Below, piece after piece: positions 9,564-19,238 of a stretch of DNA of 58,371 nt; the stretch's first letter is position 1; each line of letters starts with the position of its first letter. The stretch is from Podochytrium sp. JEL0797 (lineage: Eukaryota; Chytridiomycota; Chytridiomycetes; Chytridiales; Chytriomycetaceae): contig JADGJG010000056.1 in NCBI GenBank assembly GCA_027596195.1, positions 1-58,371 on the forward strand. Direction: 5' to 3'. The notes beneath the pieces were generated by a model that was not told the DNA's origin, did not search any database, and saw only the letters and a list, made by a program, of their open reading frames with translations. A program made the position numbers and the translations under genes.

Positions 9564-11010
9564 ATGAAACCCTTTGTCCCAAAGCGATGGAACCTTGTTG
9601 CCGTGACCCTGGCTGCCCTCGCTGCTGTCCTCATCTTCGACTTTGGCCTTGGGCTGTCGTTCAGGGCAACCTCTAACGATCTGTGGGCGATTCCGCCTGC
9701 GGGTCCTTTCGGCGAAACTCCGATGGAAGCTGCCCTGCGTATCCTCAAACACGCACCCGTGATTGATACGCACAACGACTGGCCAATGGGGTGAGGGCCT
9801 CGAAGGAGTGTTCGTAGTCGCACCTTTTGATATCGCCGAATTCCCGCATTAGACTCAACTACACCTTCAACGGTGCCCTCAAGAATGCCAACCTGATGGA
9901 CACCCCTCCCACACAATTCCACACGGATATTCATCGTCTACGCAAAGGAATGCTGGGTGTCCAGTTTTGGAGCGCGTACGTTCCCTGTGACGATTTCACA
10001 AAACAAACCAACGCAGTGCAATTCACGCTTGAGCAGATTGATTTGATTAAGCGGATTGTGGCCAAATATCCTGACGTGAGCTGAACCTGTTTCGAAAGCG
10101 CCGAATCTCTTATTCCCCTCCTTCGTCGACAACACACAGCACTTTGCCCTCGCCAAATCCGTCTCCCAAATCCGCCACGCAGTCCAGCACAATAAAATCG
10201 CGAGCTTAATTGGAATCGAAGGCGGCCACCAAATCGACGGCAGCATGGGTGTTCTCCGCATGTTGTTTGACCTCGGCGTTCGATACATGACGTTGACGCA
10301 CTCATGTCACACTGCGTGGGCTGATTCCTGCGCCTTGGCACCCTTGCATAATGGGCTTACTGAGGATGGGTTTAGATTCATTCGCGAAATGAATCGGATT
10401 GGGATGATTGTGGATTTGAGTCACGTTTCAGAGCAAGTCATGCTTCAAACGATTGAATTCTCTCGCGCGCCGACTATTTTTTCACACTCGTCCGCGTTTT
10501 CGGTCACACCCGTTGCGAGGAACGTGCCGGATGATGTGTTGCGGTTGCTCCGCGACAATGATGGAGTCGTGATGGTGAATTTCATCAAGGATTTCGTGCG
10601 AGAGGAAGGAGGCGTAGATCCTGGGGTGAAGGAGTTGGTGGATCATATGGAGTATATCAAGAAGGAGGCTGGGGCAGAGTTTATTGGAATTGGGGCGGAT
10701 TTTGATGGGGCAGGCATTAATGATTTTGCTATGAAGGATGTCTCGGCGGTATGTCTTCTTTTCGTATTTTTTATATTTGTGGCTTGAGTTGGATTCGAAA
10801 CTGAACACATGGCTCTTTTCTCTCGCTCTCCAGTATCCCGAGCTGATTGCCGAGTTGATTCGACGCGGGTTCTCGGAAAAGGAAATCGTGGGAATCACGG
10901 GTGGAAACCTGCTGCGGGTGATGGAGAAGGTGGAGAAGGTGGCGGCTGCGATGCAAGCTGCTGGGGAGGAGATGGAGGAAGTTGGGGTGCGCGTGCAGAA
11001 AGTGTGTTGA
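9564..11010 (+). CDS. Membrane dipeptidase (peptidase family M19)
   Basis: Four exons (9564-9790, 9853-10075, 10140-10748, 10834-11010) join in phase to 411 residues. A hydrophobic segment at about residues 13-33 is a signal anchor. The zinc ligands of the renal-dipeptidase family are present: DTHND near residue 70, the glutamate in [10 protein letters not shown], and the histidines of [10 protein letters not shown] and IFSHSSAF. The [10 protein letters not shown] and [10 protein letters not shown] segments are also typical. The enzyme hydrolyses dipeptides, and in fungi it is secreted or membrane-bound. An in-frame ATG at 9522 would add 14 residues; I prefer 9564 because the relic at 8382 starts at the matching codon. 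Confidence 0.94.
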
Positions 11011-11453
11011 ACTTAACGGAATCGAATGAATAATTCGACGCTTCATGGCTCGTTTCGAATCCCCCACCTGAATATTTAAAGGATCCCTCCCCGTTCTGTC
11101 CATTGATGAGTGACCAAAGGTCAGATTTTAGAGACCGGTAAGGAGGTGAGAGTGACAATGCGCTTCCCTTTTGCATTCCTTCATACGCTCTCTTCGCCCA
11201 CTGCCCAGCATGTTCATAATTCGTCAGTCCTATCTTGCCAATTATCTATTTTGAAGCGGATCCATAAAACTTTGCCACTGCACCAATTTCATTATCATAA
11301 TCAATGCTCAAAAGCAGGTGCTAAAGAGCCATTTCCCTTAAACGCACTACGCATTCGAATGTTGAGGAATTGACCCAGCACGTGCCCCGTAAATTGTTTT
11401 TTATCAAATTTTCTCGCCCACAACATCATCACTTGGGCCTGACCTTCTTTCGC

Positions 11454-12564
11454 ATGGAAGAAGTTCTGGTTCTCGTTTCGTTTCTTGTTTGCGTTGTGAC
11501 TCGGATGCCTTATGAGGCAAGCAGCCTGGCGGCGATTGTGGCATCGCATGGCAGAGCGGGAAGTGCAGCTTCAGCGGGAGATGCGCAGTGCGCTGCGTTT
11601 GCGCGCGAGTTGGAGGCGATGCTGTGTTTGCGCATGAAGGGCCACTGGCACACGGACAGGTGTGAAGAGTCTTAAACAAGCTGCGATTGCTAAGGACCTC
11701 ACAGCCCAACCAGGGGCAGCGCTTACAGGTCACTGCGCATCGAAAACGGCGTCCCGGATTCTTTACTGGCAAAGGCCGCCGAAACCGCGGGGATAGAAAA
11801 CTTGAGTGAGTCGATTACTTTGCCATCTATTCGAAATTAATACGGATTATTTATCAGATCTCTACTTTCCCAAAAGCATCACCTTCTGGATCGACCCAGG
11901 CTGCGTCGCACTCCGTATCGGCGACAATGGCTCCATCGCCAACATCTGGACCGACATTTCTCCACCCCCATTCGCGTCCAGTCCCCCCTCCTTGAAGGCC
12001 TACACGACACCCCCCTCTTCAGCCAACTCCTCCCCTCGCTCCACCCACTCCAAAATGTCTCGCACATCCACCCTCCCACCCTCTCCACCCCAACTCTCGC
12101 GCCAACAACTGCGAAACCTCAAAATCCAGCAAAAGCAGACCGAGTTGCAGGAAATGGCACGCACACTCTCGCATCAGTACGCGTACCCGCCGTCTCTTTC
12201 TTCTTCGGGCAGACAAATGTCTGCTCCACCTTCTTCTTCCTCGAGCAAGAAATTCCATCCTTCGCAGCATCAACATGCTCCTCCTCCTTTGTACAATTCT
12301 ATCCCCGTGGCGTCTGGACCGCCTCCGAATGCGCGTAGAACCAAAAGCTATAACGGCAGTTATGGCAAAAAGAATCAGCCACCTCCATACCACAGCAACT
12401 ACTCCGGTACTAGTAGTTCTCCCAAGGAATCTGGAGCGCCCATGTCGCGAGGTTATTCTTCGATCGGAAAGTCGGTTTCGCGTGGGACTGGTGGTGGAGG
12501 AGACAGTCTGCGTTCGTTTCCCAAATCAAAGTCTTCTGCTACCGTGACGACAGCGTACTGCTGA
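11454..12564 (+). CDS. BTG/Tob family anti-proliferative protein
   Basis: Exons 11454-11659, 11705-11805 and 11858-12564 give 337 residues. The first about 140 residues form a BTG domain: GHWHTD before the first intron, RGSAYRSLRIENG (box A region) and SITFWIDPGCVALRIGDNGS (box B). BTG/Tob proteins bind the Caf1/Ccr4 deadenylase and slow cell proliferation by promoting mRNA decay. The remaining about 200 residues are Ser/Pro-rich and disordered, with a Gln-rich helix near LKIQQKQTELQEMA and one PPPY motif (NQPPPYHSNY), the kind of site WW domains bind. A likely polyadenylation signal AATAAA lies at 12732. Confidence 0.9.
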
Positions 12565-13625
12565 TTCCTTTGGACATTTTGCTTCCGCATCCCTTTTTTT
12601 ATTCTACCGTGCTTCGATCTGCCTGTACTCCCTTTTATGTGTGCGCACCGGTTATGGAGGCCATCTTATATATTTTTTTTATTCAACTCGACCTCGTATT
12701 TCTTTGTATTTTCTAACCTCTGAATATTCTAAATAAAAACCTCATACGTGTATGTCACACTCTGCTTTTCGAAAAGGGAAGGGAATCTAATTTAGTGAAC
12801 CCTGATAACGAGAGTGGCAGAAATCCCAGAGGTCCACCTTTCTTGTAATGGATGACGAACCAGGAGGAGGACGGAGAACATGCAGTGATGGGAACAGTCA
12901 CATATCACTTGACACGATACGATGGAAGGGTTTCAAGATGTGCTACGGACACATTCAACTGCCAGACCCCATGAGGGGGTTTTGCTCCCGGCATTGCGGG
13001 AGGTTTTCGAGGAATAGCGGTGAATGAGGAAAGGCCAAATTTAGTGGGCGGACCAATGTCGGTTGGGCTGATTTCGCGTTTTAAAAAACTCCGCGCTCTT
13101 CAGATTGACTCCAGGGGTTGGTTGGGGTCGCGGTCGTATTTGTAGTTTGGATTCGAGGAGGGGTGTGGCATTTTCTTGTTTTGACTGGGATTGCTGCGAG
13201 GTAACGAAACACAATCACTCCGGCGACAAAGAGTACTCCTTTTCCTCCATCGTCATCAGCGTCACAAAGCACCCCACCTTGACTTCGCCTCGTTCAGACG
13301 GTACCGTGGCTTCCCAAAGACAGTCGACTCACGGAACGACAGCTTGATTGTATTAGTATGTGCGTGTCTCTCCGCATTTCAGCATTGTAATGATGGCGCA
13401 TGATTCCGCGCGGGCAGTCGCTTTCGCAATGTTGAAGTCGAGCCAGTCGCTATCTCCACGGACGGCAGGTTTTTTTGAGATTGTGGGGATAAGCCGACGG
13501 TGATAATGTTAAAATATATGTTTTTGTTTTTCAGGGGTTACGGACGCTAATTTGGGAGAGAGTCTCGAAGTCGTTGAAGATGGCACCAGAGATGTTGGAA
13601 AACAGACGGAATTGTGGAGGGCGAT
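12565..13625. other. Gene-poor stretch
   Basis: After the BTG/Tob gene and its AATAAA signal I find no gene I can support. Short open frames on both strands lack ATG starts or protein-like composition. A minus-strand segment near 13080-13280 encodes a short hydrophobic run followed by polar residues and could be part of a small spliced gene, but I could not connect exons to it. Confidence 0.4.
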
Positions 13626-14081
13626 TTAAAGGGTATTCAGTTCGGCGTCTCCAATTCTGAAGATGTCAATCTGAGGGATCTCCGAATGCCCACAAACATG
13701 AGCCACAGCAGCAACCCAGAAGAATATATCCGTAAGTCCCAACACTGTGGTTGGACCCAGCATTGGAGTGATTGGACCCTCATAACCCTCTATTGCATTA
13801 TTTATTACTACAGCAGCTGTAACGGAACATACATAACTCTTCGTGCGATTGGTGGTATATGATGGCAGCCCGGCCTGCAGCCCAAGGGAAATTTGAGTCT
13901 TGAAGGTCTCGCAGTGCATCATCGTATTCTGGGAGTATGTATGGCAGGACTGGAAGGGATACAGAAAGTTTGGAATGACGTCCCACACCTTGTCATTGCT
14001 CCTTTTAAGTTCATCACTTGTGACCGGCCCGAAAACACTACGGGAGCGGCGAAAATTCGTTCGTTCCCAACACCAATTCAT
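13626..14081 (-). CDS. Hypothetical protein, 151 residues
   Basis: An ATG-started open frame of 151 residues runs on the minus strand. It is Cys-rich (about seven cysteines), has one hydrophobic stretch near residues 115-130 (TDIFFWVAAVAHVCG) and no domain I recognise. The frame is longer than the random frames nearby, but it could be an exon of a larger gene, part of a degraded one, or chance. I give it low confidence. Confidence 0.3.
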   Translation of the reverse strand: MNWCWERTNFRRSRSVFGPVTSDELKRSNDKVWDVIPNFLYPFQSCHTYSQNTMMHCETFKTQISLGLQAGLPSYTTNRTKSYVCSVTAAVVINNAIEGYEGPITPMLGPTTVLGLTDIFFWVAAVAHVCGHSEIPQIDIFRIGDAELNTL

Positions 14082-14192
14082 TCTGAGGAGGTGTGGTTCT
14101 ATCTACTCATCGAAAAGGAATCGCTAGCAATAAAGTAAACCGGAAGTATCTTTTTAATAGTGTTAAGAGAAACAGTGTTCAAGATAAAACAA

Positions 14193-14264
14193 GCACCAGT
14201 TGTATAGTGGTTTATTATGCCTGCCTTCCAAGCATGCGACCCGGGTTCGAGTCCCGGCTGGTGC
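14193..14264 (+). tRNA. tRNA-Gly (anticodon TCC), copy 1
   Basis: The 72-base sequence folds as a cloverleaf: the 7-bp acceptor stem GCACCAG/CTGGTGC, a D arm containing the A box TATAGTGGTTTA, anticodon loop CTTCCAA, and the B box GGGTTCGAGTCCC in the T arm. The anticodon stem has one C-T mismatch. A run of T follows at once, the normal RNA polymerase III stop. There is no intron. The copy at 17600-17671 is identical. Confidence 0.93.
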
Positions 14265-14533
14265 ATTTTTCGTTGCCTTTCCGCTCGATTCCCTTTTCGG
14301 GTTTTGCCAACTTTAGTCTGGGGGAGAAGAAGAGAATTTTTCCGGTTTCCCTCTTTCCTAGACTACCTCTTTCCCTTGGTTTGCGACCACGAGTGACCGA
14401 GAACGCAAACACGTAGGGAAACAACGTGGTAAGACCTTCTTCGTAGTGGAAGACTGCGGGAATACCGTCCACCTCGACGAAGATGAACGGACTCATAGGC
14501 TCGTGCCGTTGACGACCCCAGCGGCCAAAAACG

Positions 14534-14605
14534 TGCCCACACGCGGGGTTGATCCACGGACCTCAGCATTACAAGTGCTGCGCTCTACCACTGAGCTATA
14601 CGGGC
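14534..14605 (-). tRNA. tRNA-Thr (anticodon TGT), copy 1
   Basis: On the minus strand the 72 bases start GCCCGTATAGCTCAGTGG and end in GTGTGGGC plus the discriminator A. The A box is TAGCTCAGTGGTAGAGC, the anticodon loop is CTTGTAA (TGT, Thr), and the T arm is CGTGG-ATCAACC-CCGCG. The T loop has A where T54 is usual, and the acceptor stem has two G-T pairs. It lies tail to tail with the tRNA-Gly upstream. An identical copy is at 18064-18135. Confidence 0.88.
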
Positions 14606-14959
14606 GTCGTTAAATTTTAACAACCTCTTTTTCATTATCGGTTATCCCTACAATATCAAGGGAATTGATTTCGAAGAAAACAAACGAAGGTGAAGTTTTG
14701 GGACGCTCCCCACTTTGAATTGTTTGATATAAAATATCACCCCCACAAGTAAACCCCGACGCCTTCACAAACAACTCTTCACTGACAAGCACCCCCGGAA
14801 GAGAAATCGCAACAACACTAGATGATGGCGCGATTTGGGATGATCAGAATCCCTGCGGGCTTTGCTGAGGTGGTTTGGCAATTCTGAAGTAAGCCGTTGT
14901 GTGATTTCACGAATATGAAACTTGTTTGGCAGGGGTTGAAGTGGTGTTTCGGGCGAAGA

Positions 14960-15640
14960 TAAATAGGATAATTGATCGAGGGTTTGTGAGGCATAAAATA
15001 ATGGCCGTAAGAGCTTCGTCAATTATCTCAAAAAACAACTTATGCGGGAAACTCAAACACGCTTGTCATTTGATGTCCAATCAACAGGCACCTCCGGAGA
15101 TGATTCAAATTTCTCAACTCAATCGGCAGGCTGCCCCAACAGCAAGCTGTTTTCTGATACAACTCCTCCAATTGAGCAAAAGTTGTCCAAGCTCGCGAAG
15201 GATAAATCCAGTGAGACTGCAACTTGGCCTTTCCTTGAGGTAAGATTTGAGAGGGTTTTAAAAGATGTCGGAATGGATCCTGCCAGGCCCGGATTTCCAT
15301 CGAGCTTCAGGGTCTTCAAGTGGCCAAGCTGCCCCCATTCGGGTGGAATCTCAACAACAACTCCTGCCCGCGCAATGAAAAGATACTCCAGATACTGGAG
15401 GTTTCCAATCTGCGGATAAACGCCGATGGACAAGTATAAACCATATTCCCAAGCTGCCCCAGTTCGTGAGGAGTCTCTCCACTGAAATCACAGTACCTCT
15501 CATGCCATCCCTCGACCTGTTGCTCCTGGATTGCTTCCAAGGCTGCTTTGGCTGCGGATTCCGATCGACACTCATCAAATTGGTGGATCTTCCTTTCCTC
15601 TCAATCTTGGATAGGCTGCCGAACGAGCGACGCAAGAATA
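14960..15640 (-). pseudogene. Leucine-rich-repeat protein pseudogene
   Basis: Several minus-strand frames read as plant-type LRR units but not in one frame: ETPHELGQLGNMVY, then YPQIGNLQYLEYLF, IPPEWGQLGHLKTLKLDGNP and GSIPTSFKTLSNL in a second frame, and LPIELRNLNHLR in a third. At least two frameshifts separate them, and there are no splice sites at the right places. A further stretch towards 14970 may hold one more unit. It is therefore most likely a decayed gene for a receptor-like LRR protein. From here to the tRNA at 14605 I see nothing else. Confidence 0.6.
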
Positions 15641-16205
15641 TTTTAGAGCCTGTACTCTCTTGCTATCAGCCGCCATAGCCTCTTTGGATGTTGATTTATT
15701 CAGAGAAAATGGATGAAATTTCTTTGCTGGCTTTGGGATCTAAATGTTTTAAGGGTTAATTTTTTTTTGTTACCCTATTGGGTATATATTTCAATTTTCA
15801 GAAATTATTGGGCCATGCAGACAGGACCAAGCGCCGCAAGTTTGAATTTCTAGACTCAAAGTGGTTTCCTTTTACACAAAGTTTCGCTTCTTGGCTTGCA
15901 ATGCAACATTCAAGTCCCTACTTTGGATTCGGTGAGTTTGTAGAGATTGTAGACCGCTGTTGCCGACTACCATTCGATGATGCCGCTGGAGCATGCAGCG
16001 CGCCTCTCACCCATTGGACAACCATCTCAGCGGACCATTCCTGAAGTGGTGGCCCTGCATGATGTCATGTTGTACTCGCGTTTCTAAACTACACCATCCT
16101 TCACTGGTGTTTTATCAGTGTGCTCGCGCAGCGGAATATATTCATTCCAGGGTCTCTAGAAACCAAAATGAAAGAAAGTAAACACATGCACACGCAACGA
16201 TCTAT
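15641..16205. other. Intergenic stretch without a clear gene
   Basis: Only short open frames without recognisable content. The plus-strand frame at 15778-16044 (88 residues) has no domain. The stretch ends at the stop codon of the minus-strand glycosyltransferase gene. Confidence 0.4.
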
Positions 16206-17267
16206 TCAAAAAAACTCCTCCATCCTCTCCCTCCAATACCCAACCCCCAACCTCTCATACCCCACCCACCACCGCCCCCCAAACCTCTCCCACGCTGCAT
16301 CCAACAAATCCAACGACACATCCCCCCACTCCTGCACAACCAACACCGGCAACTGTGTATACATTACATCCAAACTCGACGCCTTCACGATCGGAAACGA
16401 ACCCACCAAAAGCGTCTCCCACACGCGGTACGTGTCTAGTGCGTTTCCATGCGGACAGACGACGAACGGGTGCGTGGAGAGGATGGTGGTGTAGAAGTGG
16501 GAGGTGGGGAGGGTGGTGTTGAGGAAACAGGTTGTGAGTTGGGTGAGGTGGGTGTTTTGAATTTTAGTAGTGGTGGTGGAGGTTGCATTACAAAACAGGG
16601 CGTGGATGGGATCACGGAGGACAGGGTTCGTGTGTGTGTTGAAAGAAACGAGGAGTGTGTTGTTTGTGGCGCGTGGGAAGAGGTTTGTGTGCACGCTCCC
16701 ATTGCGTTGGATTCCGATCCCGTTGCGATACAAGGTCTCCATTTCGAGGGGAGATGAAGTGTAAGAGTTGAGTCCGATTGGGATACACGAGATTTTGGAA
16801 ATAGTGTTGGCTAACGTGTCGCAGTTGCTTGTGAACCAGTGCAAGAGTCGCGTATCGCGCGCAAGGTTGAGTGTTTCGTGTGAAGTGAGCGCGCCAAGGG
16901 GCATTGAGGTGTGTGTGTCTGCCGTGATGAGGAGGAATCTGGTTCGGAGGGTGGGGAGAATGTGGGTGATAAAGTCTGGGAGCTGCCACGCGTTGACAAA
17001 GAGGATGGGGCGGTGGTGGTTGGACGAAATGAGGGGTGTGGCAATGGAGAGAGGTGTGAGATGGGGGTACAACTCAGTGTCGAAGCCAAAGTGGTGGGTG
17101 GAGAGGTTTCGGAATGCATCAAGTGAGATGAAATCAGATGATGAAAATGGGTCGGTTCTTGGACGAGGTTTCCGGGCGTGGAACGTCAACGCGGTTTCAA
17201 AGAGTATGTACGGTATCAACAGAGCCGTAAATGCGAGACAGAAGGCCCGCTTGGTTGTCGGGCTCAT
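16206..17267 (-). CDS. Exostosin-like glycosyltransferase, type II membrane
   Basis: This single-exon gene encodes 353 residues, starting at MSPTTKRAFCLAFTALLIPY; the longer frame begins at a TTG. A signal anchor covers about residues 8-27, as in Golgi glycosyltransferases. The C-terminal part has FVVCPHGNALDTYRVWETLL followed by VGSFPIVK, then a hydrophobic strand and QEWGDV, the pattern seen in the nucleotide-sugar-binding half of exostosin-like (GT47-type) enzymes. Several N-x-S/T sites fit a luminal domain. Donor and acceptor sugars cannot be told. It lies alone between the two tRNA pairs. Confidence 0.7.
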   Translation of the reverse strand: MSPTTKRAFCLAFTALLIPYILFETALTFHARKPRPRTDPFSSSDFISLDAFRNLSTHHFGFDTELYPHLTPLSIATPLISSNHHRPILFVNAWQLPDFITHILPTLRTRFLLITADTHTSMPLGALTSHETLNLARDTRLLHWFTSNCDTLANTISKISCIPIGLNSYTSSPLEMETLYRNGIGIQRNGSVHTNLFPRATNNTLLVSFNTHTNPVLRDPIHALFCNATSTTTTKIQNTHLTQLTTCFLNTTLPTSHFYTTILSTHPFVVCPHGNALDTYRVWETLLVGSFPIVKASSLDVMYTQLPVLVVQEWGDVSLDLLDAAWERFGGRWWVGYERLGVGYWRERMEEFF

Positions 17268-17599
17268 TTGGGAAACCAGATTTATTTCGGCGGAATGGAT
17301 TTGCTTTTGAGACTTTGCCAATTTAAATAGTTTTTTAAAAACAGGCTATGGAACACGACAATTTCTCTCGTGGTTCACTAACATTGAATTGGTGTCACAT
17401 TGGAGCCAATCTTAATCATCCACCACGCCAAACGCGAAGCACGTGGTGTGCAGAAGCTTCAGCACACTGGGACTCCCCTTTGTGAGCATTCGTGAGATGT
17501 TAATACGAACACCAGATTCCTGTGCTATTGCCCATCAACGGGCTTACTTTTGCTCGCATTTTTTACGACTGTATTGGAAACAACGTTCATTATAAACAA
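17268..17599. other. Intergenic stretch upstream of the second tRNA pair
   Basis: No gene is seen. It contains the promoter side of the glycosyltransferase gene and the 5' flank of tRNA-Gly copy 2. Confidence 0.4.
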
Positions 17600-17671
17600 G
17601 CACCAGTTGTATAGTGGTTTATTATGCCTGCCTTCCAAGCATGCGACCCGGGTTCGAGTCCCGGCTGGTGC
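17600..17671 (+). tRNA. tRNA-Gly (anticodon TCC), copy 2
   Basis: All 72 bases match the copy at 14193-14264, including the C-T mismatch in the anticodon stem. A T run follows. The flanks differ except for a short AAACAA before the gene and the T run after it, so the pair is an old duplication whose tRNA has been kept uniform. The 392 bp up to the next tRNA hold no gene I can see. Confidence 0.93.
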
Positions 17672-18063
17672 ATTTTTCCATGCTTTTGTGTTCGATTTTG
17701 CACTCGCAGTGGTTCCATTTGGGTTTTGTGCTGACTGTTGACTGAGTCGGGATCGAGAGAATTCGTTCTCGACACCCTCTTTTTGCGACCAACGAAAGAC
17801 CAGTTCCCCTTTCTAGTATGGTGAGTCTGGGGGGTGCAAAAGGTGCTTCGAGCACGGGCATAAACGTCTTCTCCACCTAGACGCAATTGTAAAATGTTTC
17901 GTTCATAGGGTGGAAAACCAAGCTTGAGACGCCGCACGAAAGCCCAAGACCAAGGAACGCGAATATGTAGACCGGTCTGTGTATCCCCGGCCCTCGGTCT
18001 TCTCAGACAACCCGCGGCCTCCACGTGCCGTCAACGACCTGGACGCGGGCCAAAAATAGTTAG

Positions 18064-18135
18064 TGCCCACACGCGGGGTTGATCCACGGACCTCAGCATT
18101 ACAAGTGCTGCGCTCTACCACTGAGCTATACGGGC
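18064..18135 (-). tRNA. tRNA-Thr (anticodon TGT), copy 2
   Basis: Identical to the copy at 14534-14605 and in the same tail-to-tail arrangement with a tRNA-Gly. A short AAATTTTAAC block after the 5' end is shared by both copies. Confidence 0.88.
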
Positions 18136-18541
18136 GTTGTCAAATTTTAACAATATCTTCTTTATCATTATTCTTTTCAGAACTCCAATGACCGGTATTC
18201 AACAATTGGGATGTGACAACGGGACTCCTTAAGTCTACGTATAAGGGAATGATATCCTGCTTTCGGTTGGGCTATGATGCTGTGCGGCATTTTGGCAGCA
18301 TTTTCAACGCGTCTTGCTGATTTGCAATTTAAGAGACGAGGGGAATTACACGGCGTCAGGTCAGGTGTCGGCATGTACGGCGTAGCCTAGGTATCCCTGA
18401 AAAGCCTGGCAAACGCGAGTTGGGAAGGTGGAAACTGGAGGGGCGAAATCGCGAGTTCACTTCAATATTCGATGGAGTTCGGCTCAATCTTATATAAACA
18501 CACCCTCTTTTCCAGCCTTGTCTTGCAATTTCGAATCAACT
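18136..18541. other. Intergenic stretch between tRNA-Thr and TAF12
   Basis: No open frame with protein-like content. It holds the 3' flank of TAF12 and the 5' flank of tRNA-Thr copy 2. Confidence 0.4.
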
Positions 18542-19218
18542 TTATTTGGCACATAAATAAGTGGAATGCAATCGCTTTCGCGGTTTCGCCATTCCCATTC
18601 GCATTCGCAAATCAACATCTGTCATTTCTTCCCCTTCTTCTTTTGCTGCAACTTCTTTGCATCTGCAGCAATGGTTGCTCGCACTGTGGCCGTGATGCTC
18701 TATGGTGATGCGATTGCGATTCAAAGGCTGTATTAGCACGCGACTGAAGACGTGTGGATTCAGGTAATAAACATACAGCATGGGATCGCGTGAGAGGCTT
18801 CCTTGCGTTTGGCTTTGTGGACAAGGGCTGAATGTCCTGGTTGAAGCCTGGTATTTTGATGTTCCACTTCATGTCTGCGTTGTGCATTAGTTCACTTTGA
18901 CGGCACGCACACAGCACACACCGATGGGCAGCATCACGTCCTCGACATCGATTGTGTCTGATCCACGATGCCTTGCGAGGCGTGCGGCCTGCGTTGCCGT
19001 GTCTGTGATGAAGTGGGCGGCAATGTCGAGGAGCATCTGTTTGAGTAGTCAGCTTCGAGTAGTCGTAGTACTCGCTTCCCCTAGTCGCACTACTCGCTTC
19101 CTTCTCCTTCTTCTTTAGATACCTGCTCGACATCCGCATCCAGCTTCTCGCGCGGATCGACGACGGCAGCGAGGCGGCGCAACTGTTCTGGAGTGATGAG
19201 GGGCAAGTCGCGGTTCAT
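18542..19218 (-). CDS. TAF12: TFIID/SAGA subunit TAF12 (histone fold)
   Basis: Four exons (19218-19123, 19036-18922, 18874-18777, 18727-18542, minus strand) give 164 residues in phase. The histone fold matches TAF12: ITPEQLRRLAAVVDPREKLD, then MLLDIAAHFITDT, ARLARHRGSDTIDVEDV, and after the third exon starts MKWNIKIPGF, the hallmark end of the TAF12 fold. TAF12 pairs with TAF4 in TFIID and with Ada1 in SAGA. The usual long N-terminal extension is missing, so this is close to the minimal fold. The C-terminal exon (Cys/Lys-rich, ending KPRKRLHSTYLCAK) is less certain; without the last intron the protein would end at 18612 with a different tail. The first intron holds repeated AGTAGTC/GTAGTACTCGCTTCC blocks. 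Confidence 0.87.
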
Positions 19219-19238
19219 TTTTTTATTTAGTATTTTGT
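19219..19238. promoter_or_regulatory. 20-bp divergent promoter interval, TAF12 / PPIE
   Basis: The ATG codons of TAF12 (minus) and PPIE (plus) are separated by only 20 bp, nearly all A and T. Both genes are strongly supported by homology, so transcription starts must lie in this interval or inside the neighbouring coding sequence. Confidence 0.5.
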
